Of a stretch of DNA of 64,000 bases, positions 8,709-17,363 are shown piece after piece. A program made the translations under genes and the position numbers. Below the pieces are notes generated by a model. The model was not told the DNA's origin, did not search any database, and worked only from the letters and a program-made list of their open reading frames with translations. Source of the stretch: CAZRHR01 sp964578885 (lineage in GTDB: Bacteria > Bacteroidota > Bacteroidia > CAIKAF01); NCBI GenBank assembly GCA_964578885.1, contig CAZOEO010000013.1, positions 19,243 to 83,242 of the forward strand. Direction: 5' to 3'. Every line of letters begins with the position of its first letter. Within the stretch, counting starts at the first letter, position 1.

Positions 8709-9503
8709 ATGAAAGCCTACCACGACTTGTTGCAGCATATTTTGGATCATGGCATCGATAAGTCGGACCGAACCGGCACCGGCACCCGCAGCGTATTTGG
8801 TTATCAGATGCGCTTCGATTTGCGGGAAGGTTTTCCATTGGTGACCACCAAAAAACTTCATTTACGTTCTATTATTCATGAACTTTTATGGTTTATCCGT
8901 GGCGAAACCAATATTCGGTATTTGAGGGAGCATGGCGTTACCATTTGGGACGAATGGGCTGATGAACAGGGCGAATTGGGTCCTGTTTACGGAGCACAAT
9001 GGCGCCGGTGGTTGGCTGCGGACGGAACTACGATAGACCAACTCGCCGAAGTGATTCATCTTTTGCGACATCAGCCGGATTCCCGGAGAATCATTATGAG
9101 CGCGTGGAATGTAGGACAATTGAAATCCATGAAATTGCCGCCATGCCATGCCTTGGTTCAGTTTTACGTGGCCAATGGCATCTTGTCTTGTCAGCTGTAT
9201 CAACGCTCTGCAGATGTATTTCTGGGTGTGCCCTTCAACATTGCGTCTTACGCCTTGCTCACCGAAATGTTGGCACAAGTAACAGGATTACAACCCGGAC
9301 ATTTTATCCATACCCTTGGAGATGCGCATATTTACGCGAACCATATGGAGCAGGTTCAATTGCAATTGTCCCGCACACCGAGGCCTTTGCCCCAATTATG
9401 TCTCAATACATCCATCACGCAAATCGAAGATTTTAAATTCGAGGATGTGACCATTCAAGCCTATGATCCCTGGCCTGCCATTCAAGCTCCGGTGGCGGTA
9501 TGA
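8709..9503 (+). CDS. thyA: thymidylate synthase
   Basis: The 264-residue protein has exactly the length of E. coli ThyA and its landmarks: DRTGTGTRSVFG near the N-terminus, LHELLWF-like IIHELLWFIRG, the catalytic segment LPPCHALVQFYV (Cys nucleophile), and LYQRSADVFLGVPFNIASYALL. It methylates dUMP to dTMP using methylene-tetrahydrofolate, releasing dihydrofolate. The TGA overlaps the ATG of the dihydrofolate reductase gene, so the enzyme that regenerates tetrahydrofolate is translationally coupled. The start follows from the homologous N-terminus MKAYHDLL and from the promoter core just upstream. Confidence 0.98.
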   Translation: MKAYHDLLQHILDHGIDKSDRTGTGTRSVFGYQMRFDLREGFPLVTTKKLHLRSIIHELLWFIRGETNIRYLREHGVTIWDEWADEQGELGPVYGAQWRRWLAADGTTIDQLAEVIHLLRHQPDSRRIIMSAWNVGQLKSMKLPPCHALVQFYVANGILSCQLYQRSADVFLGVPFNIASYALLTEMLAQVTGLQPGHFIHTLGDAHIYANHMEQVQLQLSRTPRPLPQLCLNTSITQIEDFKFEDVTIQAYDPWPAIQAPVAV

Positions 9504-9991
9504 AACAAAAAATCACCTTGATTGCAGCCATTGCAGAGAATGGTGTCATTGGGAAAGATGGGACACTTCCGTGGCATTTACCGCAAGATCTGAAGTTTTT
9601 CAAAGCCAATACCTTAGGGAAACCCATGATCATGGGGTCGAAAACATTTCGGTCGATTGGGAGTCGGCCATTACCGGGCCGCAGGAACATCGTGATATCC
9701 CGGTTTCCTTCGGATCTTCCTCAGGTAGAATTTTATCCGTCACTGGAAGCTGCCATGCAAGCCTGCGCTTCTTCGCCGGAAATCATGATTGCCGGAGGCG
9801 CCATGTTGTATCAGGCCGCTTGGCCTTTGGCGACAGATTTTTGGCTGACGCGTGTGTACGCCACGCCGGAAGGCGATACCTTTTCCCGTTTGCCAGAAGC
9901 TCCGGAATGGCGCTGTATCGAGAAAAACAGCTATCCTGCTGACGACAAGCATGCCTACGCTTTTTCCATAGAACATTGGGAAAAGACATAG
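9500..9991 (+). CDS. folA: dihydrofolate reductase
   Basis: A 163-residue enzyme of normal DHFR size. It has IAAIAENGVIGKDGTLPWHLPQDL (active-site loop with the conserved Trp), MIMGSKTFRSIG and LPGRRNIVISR (NADPH-binding), and EIMIAGGAMLY. It reduces dihydrofolate to tetrahydrofolate with NADPH. The 4-nt ATGA overlap with thyA ties the two genes into one operon, a very common arrangement. Confidence 0.98.
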   Translation: MKQKITLIAAIAENGVIGKDGTLPWHLPQDLKFFKANTLGKPMIMGSKTFRSIGSRPLPGRRNIVISRFPSDLPQVEFYPSLEAAMQACASSPEIMIAGGAMLYQAAWPLATDFWLTRVYATPEGDTFSRLPEAPEWRCIEKNSYPADDKHAYAFSIEHWEKT

Positions 9992-9997
9992 ACTAAC

Positions 9998-10005
9998 TAC
10001 CTTTG
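9998..10005 (+). promoter_or_regulatory. -7 element ahead of the HMA-like gene
   Basis: Perfect TACCTTTG located 6 nt after the folA stop and 48 nt before the ATG at 10054; it suggests that the small gene has its own promoter. Confidence 0.55.
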
Positions 10006-10053
10006 TAAAAGGCAAAAACTCGCCCTGGAAAAAGTAAAATATTATTCGGGAAA

Positions 10054-10251
10054 ATGGAAAAGCAGCGTAAAACGACCTTGAAATGTGGTGGATGTGTGGC
10101 CAAAATTCAATCGGATATGGATAGACAGATTGGTCCGGATTGGTGGAAAGTGGATGTAGAAAGTGTTGAAAAATGGATAGCGTTTCCAGAAGAAAAGGAA
10201 GAAATAGTGGAGGAGGTGCTTCAAAAGCACGGGTTTCGATTTAAAGAGTAA
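10054..10251 (+). CDS. HMA-like small metal-binding protein
   Basis: A 65-residue cytoplasmic protein of copper-chaperone size. The motif LKCGGCVAKI near residues 9-18 corresponds in place to the CxxC loop of heavy-metal-associated (HMA/CopZ/Atx1) domains, and the rest fits the beta-alpha-beta pattern ending in EEVLQKHGF. The loop lacks the usual Met before the first Cys, and the protein has an unusual WW pair. It is probably a metal or redox-handling HMA-fold protein; no P-type ATPase is adjacent. Confidence 0.75.
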   Translation: MEKQRKTTLKCGGCVAKIQSDMDRQIGPDWWKVDVESVEKWIAFPEEKEEIVEEVLQKHGFRFKE

Positions 10252-10271
10252 GAATCAGTATATCAGAAACT

Positions 10272-11045
10272 TTACTGCGCAGTTTCTTCTGGTGGCGGAT
10301 AGGGAAATACATGTTTTTCTCTGGAACGAATCAGGTTTTCCATGTCGGCATACACTTTGGCCTTGAGGGTCGGGACATCTTTTTCCGTGAGACCTTTGGT
10401 CGAAATGGCAGGAAGATAAACGGCCCGAATAGTACCCGGGCGAAGCGAAATGCCTTTCATGGGCATCAGGAAGCGCGCGTGTAAAATCACGAGTGGTTGA
10501 ATGGGGCATCCTGCCGCCACCGCCAGTCGGAAGGCGCCATCATAAAAAGGACCAAGTGGGTAAGGGCTTCGATTTCGAGTGCCTTCCGGAAACAGAAACA
10601 AAGAAAAACCTTGTTTTATGGCCGCCAACATGGCAGTCATGCTTCGTTCCCGACTTTCTTTAGAGGATCGGTCTACAAAAACAGATGCCGTAGCAAATAA
10701 AAATCCAAGAAAAGGAATTTTTTTCAGGGACGATTTGGCCAGTGCTTTCACCATAAGTGGCGACGAGCCTGCGCCGTTAAGTAAGTCTAAATGAGACGAG
10801 TGGTTAGCTACAATAATGGCCGGAGCCTCTTTGAAATGTTCACGGCCTTCCACACGATACCGGATTCCGGAGATAAAAAACCAGATGCGAGCCCACCAGC
10901 GATAATAGGTAAAAATGACGCGATGCGCTTTCGATCCGAAGAGGGCGTAAATCGGAGCGGCATAAAAAAAGCCTAACACCACAAAAAACACAAACGTAAT
11001 CCCACACCAAGCCTGGTAGGGCCACCAAAGTAATTTTTTCAGCAT
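10272..11045 (-). CDS. 1-acyl-glycerol-3-phosphate acyltransferase family protein
   Basis: A 257-residue membrane-associated acyltransferase of the PlsC family. Motif I is NHSSHLD (the NHx4D catalytic box) and motif III is FPEGTRNRS; an N-terminal hydrophobic region precedes them. The family acylates lysophosphatidic acid to phosphatidic acid in phospholipid synthesis, though paralogues acylate other lipids. I start it at the ATG at 11045 because a perfect TATCTTTG ends 3 nt upstream and would lie inside the coding region if the ATG at 11069 were used. It is divergent from the sulfatase gene. Confidence 0.93.
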   Translation of the reverse strand: MLKKLLWWPYQAWCGITFVFFVVLGFFYAAPIYALFGSKAHRVIFTYYRWWARIWFFISGIRYRVEGREHFKEAPAIIVANHSSHLDLLNGAGSSPLMVKALAKSSLKKIPFLGFLFATASVFVDRSSKESRERSMTAMLAAIKQGFSLFLFPEGTRNRSPYPLGPFYDGAFRLAVAAGCPIQPLVILHARFLMPMKGISLRPGTIRAVYLPAISTKGLTEKDVPTLKAKVYADMENLIRSREKHVFPYPPPEETAQ

Positions 11046-11048
11046 GAA

Positions 11049-11056
11049 CAAAGATA
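11049..11056 (-). promoter_or_regulatory. -7 element of the plsC-family gene
   Basis: Perfect TATCTTTG on the minus strand with 3 nt to the ATG at 11045; decides the start codon. A divergent element for the sulfatase lies 57 nt away. Confidence 0.75.
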
Positions 11057-11113
11057 CATCCTTTCCCATTCAACCAAATGGAAGTCCGTTCTGTCGCACT
11101 TCCACGCTTGTTG

Positions 11114-11121
11114 TATCTTTA
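11114..11121 (+). promoter_or_regulatory. -7 element of the sulfatase gene
   Basis: TATCTTTA, one mismatch from consensus, with 4 nt to the ATG at 11126; an upstream in-frame ATG at 11078 would place the element inside the coding region. Confidence 0.7.
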
Positions 11122-11125
11122 CCAC

Positions 11126-12745
11126 ATGAATATCCGGCGTTCAAAGAAAAATCTACTTTTACTTTCCATGGCCGTGTTGGCGGTGGTTTTGACCTGGCTT
11201 TTCTGGCCATTGGCCTCCAGTCAGTGGAATATACAATGGGATCCGCAGATGACTTCCGGGAAAACGGCCTATCTGGACACGTTAAGCAAAGCACCCCAAA
11301 CAGGACCTAATGTTATTTTGATTTTGGCAGATGACTTAGCGCGAAATGAATTGTCTTGTTATGGCGGAACCGACGTATCCACGCCACATATTGATCAGTT
11401 GGCCTCAGAAGGCGTTCAGTTTAAGGAAGCATATGTGACCGCGCCCATTTGCGCTCCGTCTCGCGCATCCTTGTTGACCGGAAGAGTGAATAATCGTTTT
11501 GGTTTTGAGCACCAGCCGCAGGCCAGGTACCCGAGGAACCGACTGGAATACTTTGCGTTTCGTTATTTTATCGATACAGATCAGTGGCAGGTGGCGCCCC
11601 AATTTTCTTTTCCGGATGCGGCCAACATTGCCCAACAAGGCATTCCACCCGGAGAAATCCTTTTACCCGAAATTTTTCAGGCGGCAGGTTATCGCACCGG
11701 GATGTTTGGGAAATGGCATTTAGGTGCAGAACAGCCATTTACACCCAATGCCCGGGGGTTTGATACTTTTTATGGATTTTATGAAGCTTTTTCCCTGTTT
11801 GCAGACAGCCTGCGTCCGGACATCGTAAATGCCAGGGTCGATGAGTTTAGCGATAAACATATTTGGAGCAAAGGCCGTGAGGGCACCTGCGCCATTCGAG
11901 ACAATGGGCAGGAAGTGCAGGACACGGGATATTTTACCTTTACCATCGCCCAAAAGGCATGTGCTTTTATCCGGGAAAACAAGCAGCGTCCTTTTTTCCT
12001 GTATTTGCCTTTTAATGCGCCACATACGCCATTTCAGGCGCCCAAAAGCTATTATGATCGTTTTGCGCATGAGAAAAACCATACCCGTCGGGTGTATCTG
12101 GCGATGATAGCCACCTTAGATGATGCCGTAGGACAGGTGATGCAATGCTTGGCGGAAGAAGGGTTAGACGAAAATACCCTGGTTTGGTTTTCCAGTGATA
12201 ATGGTGGCGCAACCTATACCACCGCGTCTTGGAATGATCCGTTGAAAGGAGGAAAGTTGAGCAATTGGGAAGGCGGCTTACAAGTGCCGTTTATATGGAA
12301 ATGGGAGGGACAAATTCCAGCAGGTCAATCTTTTGATTTGCCGGTAAGTCTCATGGATGTGTTTGTAACCAGCCTGGCGGCGGCAGGGATTACACCGCCC
12401 CGGGACCGCACTTTAGATGGTGTGGACTTAAAACCCTGGTTGGCTGAAAATAGTCCTGCACAGGCACCACATCCTTACTTATGCTGGAAAAGTGCTTATA
12501 ATAAAGCCATTCGCAAAGGCGATTATAAATTAATCATCGACGAAAACACCCAGACCTTTCAATTATATCATTTGCCCTCCGATCCTGAGGAAAGAAATAA
12601 TTTGGTGGAGAAGGAGCCCGCGTTGGTGAAAGCATTGTTAGACAGCTTCCTTCAGTGGGAAAAGGACATGGTTCCGGCGCTTTGGCCAGGAATTATGGAC
12701 CATATTTTCATCATCGATGGGAAATCCTATTTGTTTCGTGTGTAA
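11126..12745 (+). CDS. sulfatase (formylglycine-type arylsulfatase family)
   Basis: The 539-residue protein has an N-terminal membrane or signal segment (residues 9-27) and the sulfatase fold. The metal site begins LADDLARNELSCYGG, and the activation motif CAPSRASLLTG starts at Cys109, the residue converted to formylglycine. KWHLG and the distal FSSDNGG are also present. It should hydrolyse sulfate esters in the periplasm or at the cell surface, with a sulfated polysaccharide as the likely substrate class. No sulfatase-maturing enzyme is seen nearby. It is divergent from the plsC-family gene. Confidence 0.95.
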   Translation: MNIRRSKKNLLLLSMAVLAVVLTWLFWPLASSQWNIQWDPQMTSGKTAYLDTLSKAPQTGPNVILILADDLARNELSCYGGTDVSTPHIDQLASEGVQFKEAYVTAPICAPSRASLLTGRVNNRFGFEHQPQARYPRNRLEYFAFRYFIDTDQWQVAPQFSFPDAANIAQQGIPPGEILLPEIFQAAGYRTGMFGKWHLGAEQPFTPNARGFDTFYGFYEAFSLFADSLRPDIVNARVDEFSDKHIWSKGREGTCAIRDNGQEVQDTGYFTFTIAQKACAFIRENKQRPFFLYLPFNAPHTPFQAPKSYYDRFAHEKNHTRRVYLAMIATLDDAVGQVMQCLAEEGLDENTLVWFSSDNGGATYTTASWNDPLKGGKLSNWEGGLQVPFIWKWEGQIPAGQSFDLPVSLMDVFVTSLAAAGITPPRDRTLDGVDLKPWLAENSPAQAPHPYLCWKSAYNKAIRKGDYKLIIDENTQTFQLYHLPSDPEERNNLVEKEPALVKALLDSFLQWEKDMVPALWPGIMDHIFIIDGKSYLFRV

Positions 12746-13033
12746 AGTAATGGGTGATAATGAGCCATGGCTACCAAAGAAAGGGCTTGGGGAACCTCAG
12801 CTACCAGTCATTGGTGCCCTCGAAATGAGCGGACAAGTTGCTTCAAATTGGCCATTAAACGGCGATCATCGATTAAAAACGACTTTGAAAAAGGAAATGG
12901 ATTCATTCCGGATTTTTCACGGGAAATCCAGTCGGTGCTGGCCATGCCAATAGGTTCAGAAAGATGAAGCGGCCGGAGTTTTACCCCACTTATATCACAA
13001 TGGTAAACTGCCGTAAGAGTAAAGACGGAACAT
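12746..13033. other. non-coding or unrecognised stretch
   Basis: About 290 bp between the sulfatase and the convergent VWA gene. Short open frames of 45-78 codons exist on both strands, but none has a promoter core, a signal peptide or a recognised motif. No clear terminator hairpin with a T-run was seen. Confidence 0.5.
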
Positions 13034-14335
13034 TTAATCTGTTGTAGAACGTCTTGCGTTTTGCCTCAGGCATTCTCTCAACACATCGTCCACTTCCATT
13101 TTGGGCGTTAAGGTGATAAACCCACCGGAGCCCGTATCCGCCAATTTCTTTAATCCAACCAGTCCGGCCGGCTCATTTTCAAAGCCAACCACCGTGAGTT
13201 TAATGCCTTTTCCCAAAAATCCTTTGACCATGTCTAAAATCGAAGGACTGATTTTAAATTTTCCATCCGTAATGAGAATCACCTGGTTATTTCCTCCTTC
13301 AATGTAGCCCATTTGGGCAATCCGGTAAGCGCTTTCCAGACCACCAAGAGAATTGGTATTGCCTCCCGCGGTTAGTTTTTCCACGAAAGGCTGCATGTCT
13401 GACTTTTTATTTCCCACCTGGTGAATAAACAACTCCTGAACCGTGGTAGCGAAGGTCAAAAGGCTCAAAAAATCGACAGATCGAATCATGTCAATCATTT
13501 TTTGTGTGGCCAGTTTAACTTGTTGCATCCGCGATTCGCGATTCATGGAGCCTGAGACATCCAGCAGCAGCACTACGTTGCTTGGGCGATATGTTTTTAA
13601 AGAAAAGAATGGACTTTCTTCCGGGGTGGTGTCTTTTGCCAAAGGCAGCGGTTCCGGCAAGCGTTCGGTGCCTCTACGCAAAGGCAATATGAGTTCCGGC
13701 TGGTCTCGAATGATGCTTTCTGAACGTTGGAGGGGAAGATAATTTGGTGCCTGAGCCGTTGTTTGGTAAAGGCCAACGGGCAACCGCAGCTGGAACTGTC
13801 CCTGTGAATTCGTGTACACCGCCCCCAACATGCCGAAGTTTACTTTCGCAAGGGCCAACGGTTTTCCGGTTTCTTCATCCACCACCTTACCTTTTACAAG
13901 TACTTCAGGCCGATCGAAGCGAGAACGTAATTGTGCCGGCGGACAAGCTGTTAGTGCATTGACGGCCAATGATTTAATTTGTCCCTTGATGTTCAGCTTA
14001 ATCGGTTCAGGAGCGCCAGAAACATAAATGAGAATGTCTTCAGAGAAATTTCCCGTTTTTTCTGTATAGAAAAATACCCTGATTTCTCCGGTTTCCCCTG
14101 ATTCTAAACGCATTTTAGGATATTCAACCAAAACACTTCTGCTATGTTTGGGAGCTAAAATGTATTGAGGATGCACGGATTCGTTGGTAAATACAAAAAC
14201 GGCCGGTGGATTTTCCCAGTTGGCTACAGAGCCATAATTAAATTGTTTGCTTTTAAAGGATAAAACTTCTTGTCCTTTCATGCCAATGGAGACCAGCAGA
14301 AACAGAGAAAGTGACAAGAAAGTGTGGAGGTTCAT
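13034..14335 (-). CDS. secreted von Willebrand factor A-domain protein
   Basis: A 433-residue exported protein with a signal peptide (about 1-22, ending SIGMKGQ). An N-terminal immunoglobulin-like domain of the DUF1573/ASH sort is followed by a carboxypeptidase-regulatory-like beta sandwich (VKGKVVDEETGKPL...GQFQLRLPVG) and a C-terminal VWA domain whose MIDAS begins LDVSGSM, with the later GGNTNSLGGL and ITDGKF. Such proteins bind metal-dependent protein ligands in the envelope. The start at 14335 is chosen over 14380 because TATTTTTG ends 5 nt upstream of it. The gene is divergent from the helicase. Confidence 0.85.
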   Translation of the reverse strand: MNLHTFLSLSLFLLVSIGMKGQEVLSFKSKQFNYGSVANWENPPAVFVFTNESVHPQYILAPKHSRSVLVEYPKMRLESGETGEIRVFFYTEKTGNFSEDILIYVSGAPEPIKLNIKGQIKSLAVNALTACPPAQLRSRFDRPEVLVKGKVVDEETGKPLALAKVNFGMLGAVYTNSQGQFQLRLPVGLYQTTAQAPNYLPLQRSESIIRDQPELILPLRRGTERLPEPLPLAKDTTPEESPFFSLKTYRPSNVVLLLDVSGSMNRESRMQQVKLATQKMIDMIRSVDFLSLLTFATTVQELFIHQVGNKKSDMQPFVEKLTAGGNTNSLGGLESAYRIAQMGYIEGGNNQVILITDGKFKISPSILDMVKGFLGKGIKLTVVGFENEPAGLVGLKKLADTGSGGFITLTPKMEVDDVLRECLRQNARRSTTD

Positions 14336-14340
14336 GGTGG

Positions 14341-14348
14341 CAAAAATA
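14341..14348 (-). promoter_or_regulatory. -7 element of the VWA gene
   Basis: Perfect TATTTTTG on the minus strand with 5 nt to the ATG at 14335. Confidence 0.65.
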
Positions 14349-14412
14349 CAAATAGACGACCATCTGTAAAACATCCTCATGGTTTAATTTCAAAGGAATC
14401 CCGGATTCAGAT

Positions 14413-14420
14413 TATCTTTG
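14413..14420 (+). promoter_or_regulatory. -7 element of the helicase gene
   Basis: Perfect TATCTTTG with 5 nt to the ATG at 14426; rules out an in-frame start at 14324 that would run into the divergent VWA gene. Confidence 0.75.
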
Positions 14421-14425
14421 TAGGA

Positions 14426-16294
14426 ATGATGCATGCAGAATACTTTCAGGCACTTCGTGAAGCACTTCAATATGAGTGGGATACGGAGAAAAAAATGTTT
14501 GAGGGATATATTTCTTCTGCCACGCCAAAAGAGCGTACCCGCACCGGACTGACACGTTTTCCCTTGTCGATCAAAGACCATGGCATGGCCGGAACGGGCA
14601 TTTTCTTTATGGATCTGGTTCCCGCCAAACAGGGGCAGACTTTTCCCCAACCCGAACAAGGCGCGGGTTTTGGTGGAGGTCGACCTGTTCGGCTTTTTAC
14701 CAAAGAAGATGACCATTGGATGTATGGCGTTATACGCCAAATCAGGGGAGAAACCATTCGCGTTTATTTGCCGGTATCCGATGTGCCCGATGAATTTTTC
14801 GAGGGGCATCTTGGTTTGGATCTTCGCTTCGACCAACGTGCGTTTGAAGACATGATGGAAGGACTTCATTTTGCTGAAAAAGCAAGAAATCAGTCTTTTG
14901 CAGATTTACGCGATGTAATGTTGGGGCTGCTTCCTCCACGTAAAGAGTCATCTTTGCCTTTGGTTACCGGAGCCATTCAGTTGAATGCCGTTCAGGAAGA
15001 GGCCGTAAAACATATTTTGTCTTCCCTGGACGTGGCTTGCGTGCACGGACCTCCCGGCACAGGAAAAACCGCGACCCTTGTGGCCACGCTGTTTTCGCTT
15101 GTTTCTGCCGGTAAATCCCTTTTGGTAAGTGCTGCGTCTAATGCGGCGGTAGATCATATCGCCTTTCGGGCGGCACAGGCGGGATTGTCGGTGGTTCGTT
15201 TAGGAAATCCTGCACGCGTTGGGTCTCAGGCCGAGGCCTTTACTTTGGATGAACTTCGCAGAAAGCATCCTATGTTCAATGAAATGAATGCGTTGCAAAA
15301 GAGGGCGGCCGAAGCATTCCGGCAAGCCGATAAGTTTCGTCGTGTTTTTAATGCCGATGTAAAAACAGAAAGGGCCGAGTTGCGCCAGTTGGCGAAAACG
15401 TACATACAAGAGGCAGAAGCCTTAGATACGCATATTAGCCGCGACATTATTGCCAAAGCTGAATTGGTTTGCACCACCTTAACCGGAACCTCATCTTCCC
15501 TTCTACACGGAAAAGTATTTGATTATTTGGTTTTAGATGAGGCCACCCAGGCCCAGGAACCAAGCATCTGGCTGGCACTACAAAAAGCAAAAGCTTTGGT
15601 TTTAGCCGGCGATCCTCAGCAATTGCCTCCCACCATTAAAGATGAAAGAGCCAAAAAAATTCTTGAAAAAGGATTGATGGAGAAGATGATGGAACGGCAG
15701 CCAGACACCTCGCGGATGCTTACCGTGCAATATCGCATGCATCCCACCATCATGCAGTTCCCGTCTCAATGGAAATATGGGAACAAGCTCGAAGCGGCGC
15801 CGGAAGTGTTGCGTAGGGAGGAATTAACGGTTCCCTTGCATTTTTACGACAGCGCAGGTTCCGGCATGGAAGAGCAGGTCGATGAAACTTCCGGATCACT
15901 CAGAAATGATGCCGAAGCGGTGTTGATTCAGCGACTATATCATTTATATTCAGCGGAATTCCCCGATTGGTCTATTGGCGTGATTACCCCTTACAAAGCA
16001 CAGGTAAAAGCCTTACATGCGCTGGATATTCCGGCAGATACCATTGATGGCTTTCAGGGACAGGAGCGAGACATCATGCTCATCAGTTTGGTACGCAGTA
16101 ATGCGCAGGGAGAATGTGGATTTTTAAAAGATGAACGCCGAATCAATGTGGCATTGACCCGCGCTAAACACAAGTTGGTGGTCATTGGCGACAGTGCTAC
16201 GTTGGGGCATCTGTCATTTTTCAGGGATTGGTTTGCCTTTGTGGAGGAAAATGGGGTGTACGACTCGGTGTGGAGTTTGAGTGATTGGGGCTGA
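14426..16294 (+). CDS. superfamily 1 DNA/RNA helicase (IGHMBP2/Upf1-like)
   Basis: The 622-residue protein has the SF1B arrangement. An N-terminal beta-rich domain of about 180 residues precedes Walker A GPPGTGKT at 208-215, motif Ia SAASNAAVDH, Walker B DEAT at 371-374, motif III GDPQQLPPT, motif IV QYRMHP, and the C-terminal QGQERDIMLISLVRSN and NVALTRAKHKLVVIGD. This matches the IGHMBP2/DNA2/Upf1 group of ATP-dependent 5'-3' helicases. The cellular role in bacteria is not established; nucleic-acid repair or RNA handling is likely. Confidence 0.92.
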   Translation: MMHAEYFQALREALQYEWDTEKKMFEGYISSATPKERTRTGLTRFPLSIKDHGMAGTGIFFMDLVPAKQGQTFPQPEQGAGFGGGRPVRLFTKEDDHWMYGVIRQIRGETIRVYLPVSDVPDEFFEGHLGLDLRFDQRAFEDMMEGLHFAEKARNQSFADLRDVMLGLLPPRKESSLPLVTGAIQLNAVQEEAVKHILSSLDVACVHGPPGTGKTATLVATLFSLVSAGKSLLVSAASNAAVDHIAFRAAQAGLSVVRLGNPARVGSQAEAFTLDELRRKHPMFNEMNALQKRAAEAFRQADKFRRVFNADVKTERAELRQLAKTYIQEAEALDTHISRDIIAKAELVCTTLTGTSSSLLHGKVFDYLVLDEATQAQEPSIWLALQKAKALVLAGDPQQLPPTIKDERAKKILEKGLMEKMMERQPDTSRMLTVQYRMHPTIMQFPSQWKYGNKLEAAPEVLRREELTVPLHFYDSAGSGMEEQVDETSGSLRNDAEAVLIQRLYHLYSAEFPDWSIGVITPYKAQVKALHALDIPADTIDGFQGQERDIMLISLVRSNAQGECGFLKDERRINVALTRAKHKLVVIGDSATLGHLSFFRDWFAFVEENGVYDSVWSLSDWG

Positions 16295-16503
16295 GGCTGT
16301 TAAAAGATTTGGAGGAATAAGTGTTAGGGCAATGTGTCCCGGCACTACTTCGTTCCATTCTTTAGTAAAGCCTCAGTGAATAATCGTACAAGGTAGAACG
16401 ATTTTATAAAGCGAAAAGAAACGGCGTAACGAGATGGTTGTGAAAACCATGGGAGATAATTAGAAACACCCAATTTGCTCTTCCGAGTCCCTCCGTTTAA
16501 AAA

Positions 16504-17361
16504 TCACCGCACCACCAACGTCTCCGACGTCAACTCCGCATTCGACTGCCCATGAAGCTCCTCTAACAAAGCGGAAACCTCCTCGCCCGTGAAATTACAA
16601 AACCAACGATCCGCGCGTTCCTGAATAGAAGGCAATCCTTTTCCGCGCACCGTATCTGCAATAATCACGGTCGGTTTTCCGGGTGAAAGGGGAATGGACG
16701 AAAACGCTTTTTCCAGCGCATCGAAGTCATGTCCGTTTACGCGGGTGACGGCACAACCGAAGGCCTCAAATTTCTGAGCCAAAGGTTCCAGTGGAATCAG
16801 TTCCTCTGTGCGAATGTTGGCCTGGAAATGGTTGCGATCTACCACGAAAACCAAATTATCTAGCTTGTAGGCTTGGGCCACGAGAATGGCTTCCCAGCAA
16901 GTGCCTTCATTCAATTCTCCGTCGCCAGTCACTACCACCACGCGGTTTTTTCCACCACGCATTTTAATGTCGTAGGCGATGCCTAAACCCACGGAGGGTA
17001 AATGCCCTAACGAACCGGAATAAAATTCAATACCGGGAATGTTTCGATTGGGATGCCAATAAATGAAATCGTTTGTTTTCAGATGATTGGTAAGGCGGGA
17101 AGCATCCAGCCAACCCATTTCCACCATGGTGCCGTACAAAGCGGGTACGTCATGGCCTTTAGACAGAAGCAGATAATCTCGGTCGGGATCATTGAATGTA
17201 TCTGGTCCTACCTGTAAAAATTCGTTGTATAGATATACAAAAAGATCTGCGCAGGATAAGGAAGCGCCGATGAAACAGCCGCCATCTGTACTCATACGGA
17301 TAATGTGTTCCCGTACTTTGAGGGCCATGCTTTCCAATGCCTGTTTGCGGTCTGCTTGCAT
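16504..17361 (-). CDS. transketolase, N-terminal (thiamine diphosphate-binding) subunit
   Basis: At 285 residues this is the N-terminal half of a split transketolase. It has KGH at 68-70, SGSLGH at 115-120 and the thiamine diphosphate motif GDGELNEG starting at 146 and ending with the Asn of DRN at 177. A functional enzyme needs a pyrimidine-binding C-terminal half, usually encoded directly next door; none lies within the window. It is the last gene of a tight operon (2 nt after the cytidylyltransferase), which suggests a two-carbon ketol transfer in making an activated sugar instead of the pentose phosphate pathway. That role is inference. Confidence 0.9.
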   Translation of the reverse strand: MQADRKQALESMALKVREHIIRMSTDGGCFIGASLSCADLFVYLYNEFLQVGPDTFNDPDRDYLLLSKGHDVPALYGTMVEMGWLDASRLTNHLKTNDFIYWHPNRNIPGIEFYSGSLGHLPSVGLGIAYDIKMRGGKNRVVVVTGDGELNEGTCWEAILVAQAYKLDNLVFVVDRNHFQANIRTEELIPLEPLAQKFEAFGCAVTRVNGHDFDALEKAFSSIPLSPGKPTVIIADTVRGKGLPSIQERADRWFCNFTGEEVSALLEELHGQSNAELTSETLVVR

Positions 17362-17363
17362 CG

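Noticed and set aside
12717..12967. Two overlapping small plus-strand frames after the sulfatase
   Set aside because: They overlap the sulfatase end or lack a promoter core, and neither shows a signal peptide or domain.
16291..16376. Inverted repeat CTGAGGCT / AGCCTCAG after the helicase
   Set aside because: Arms of only 8 bp are separated by about 70 nt with no T-run; likely chance.
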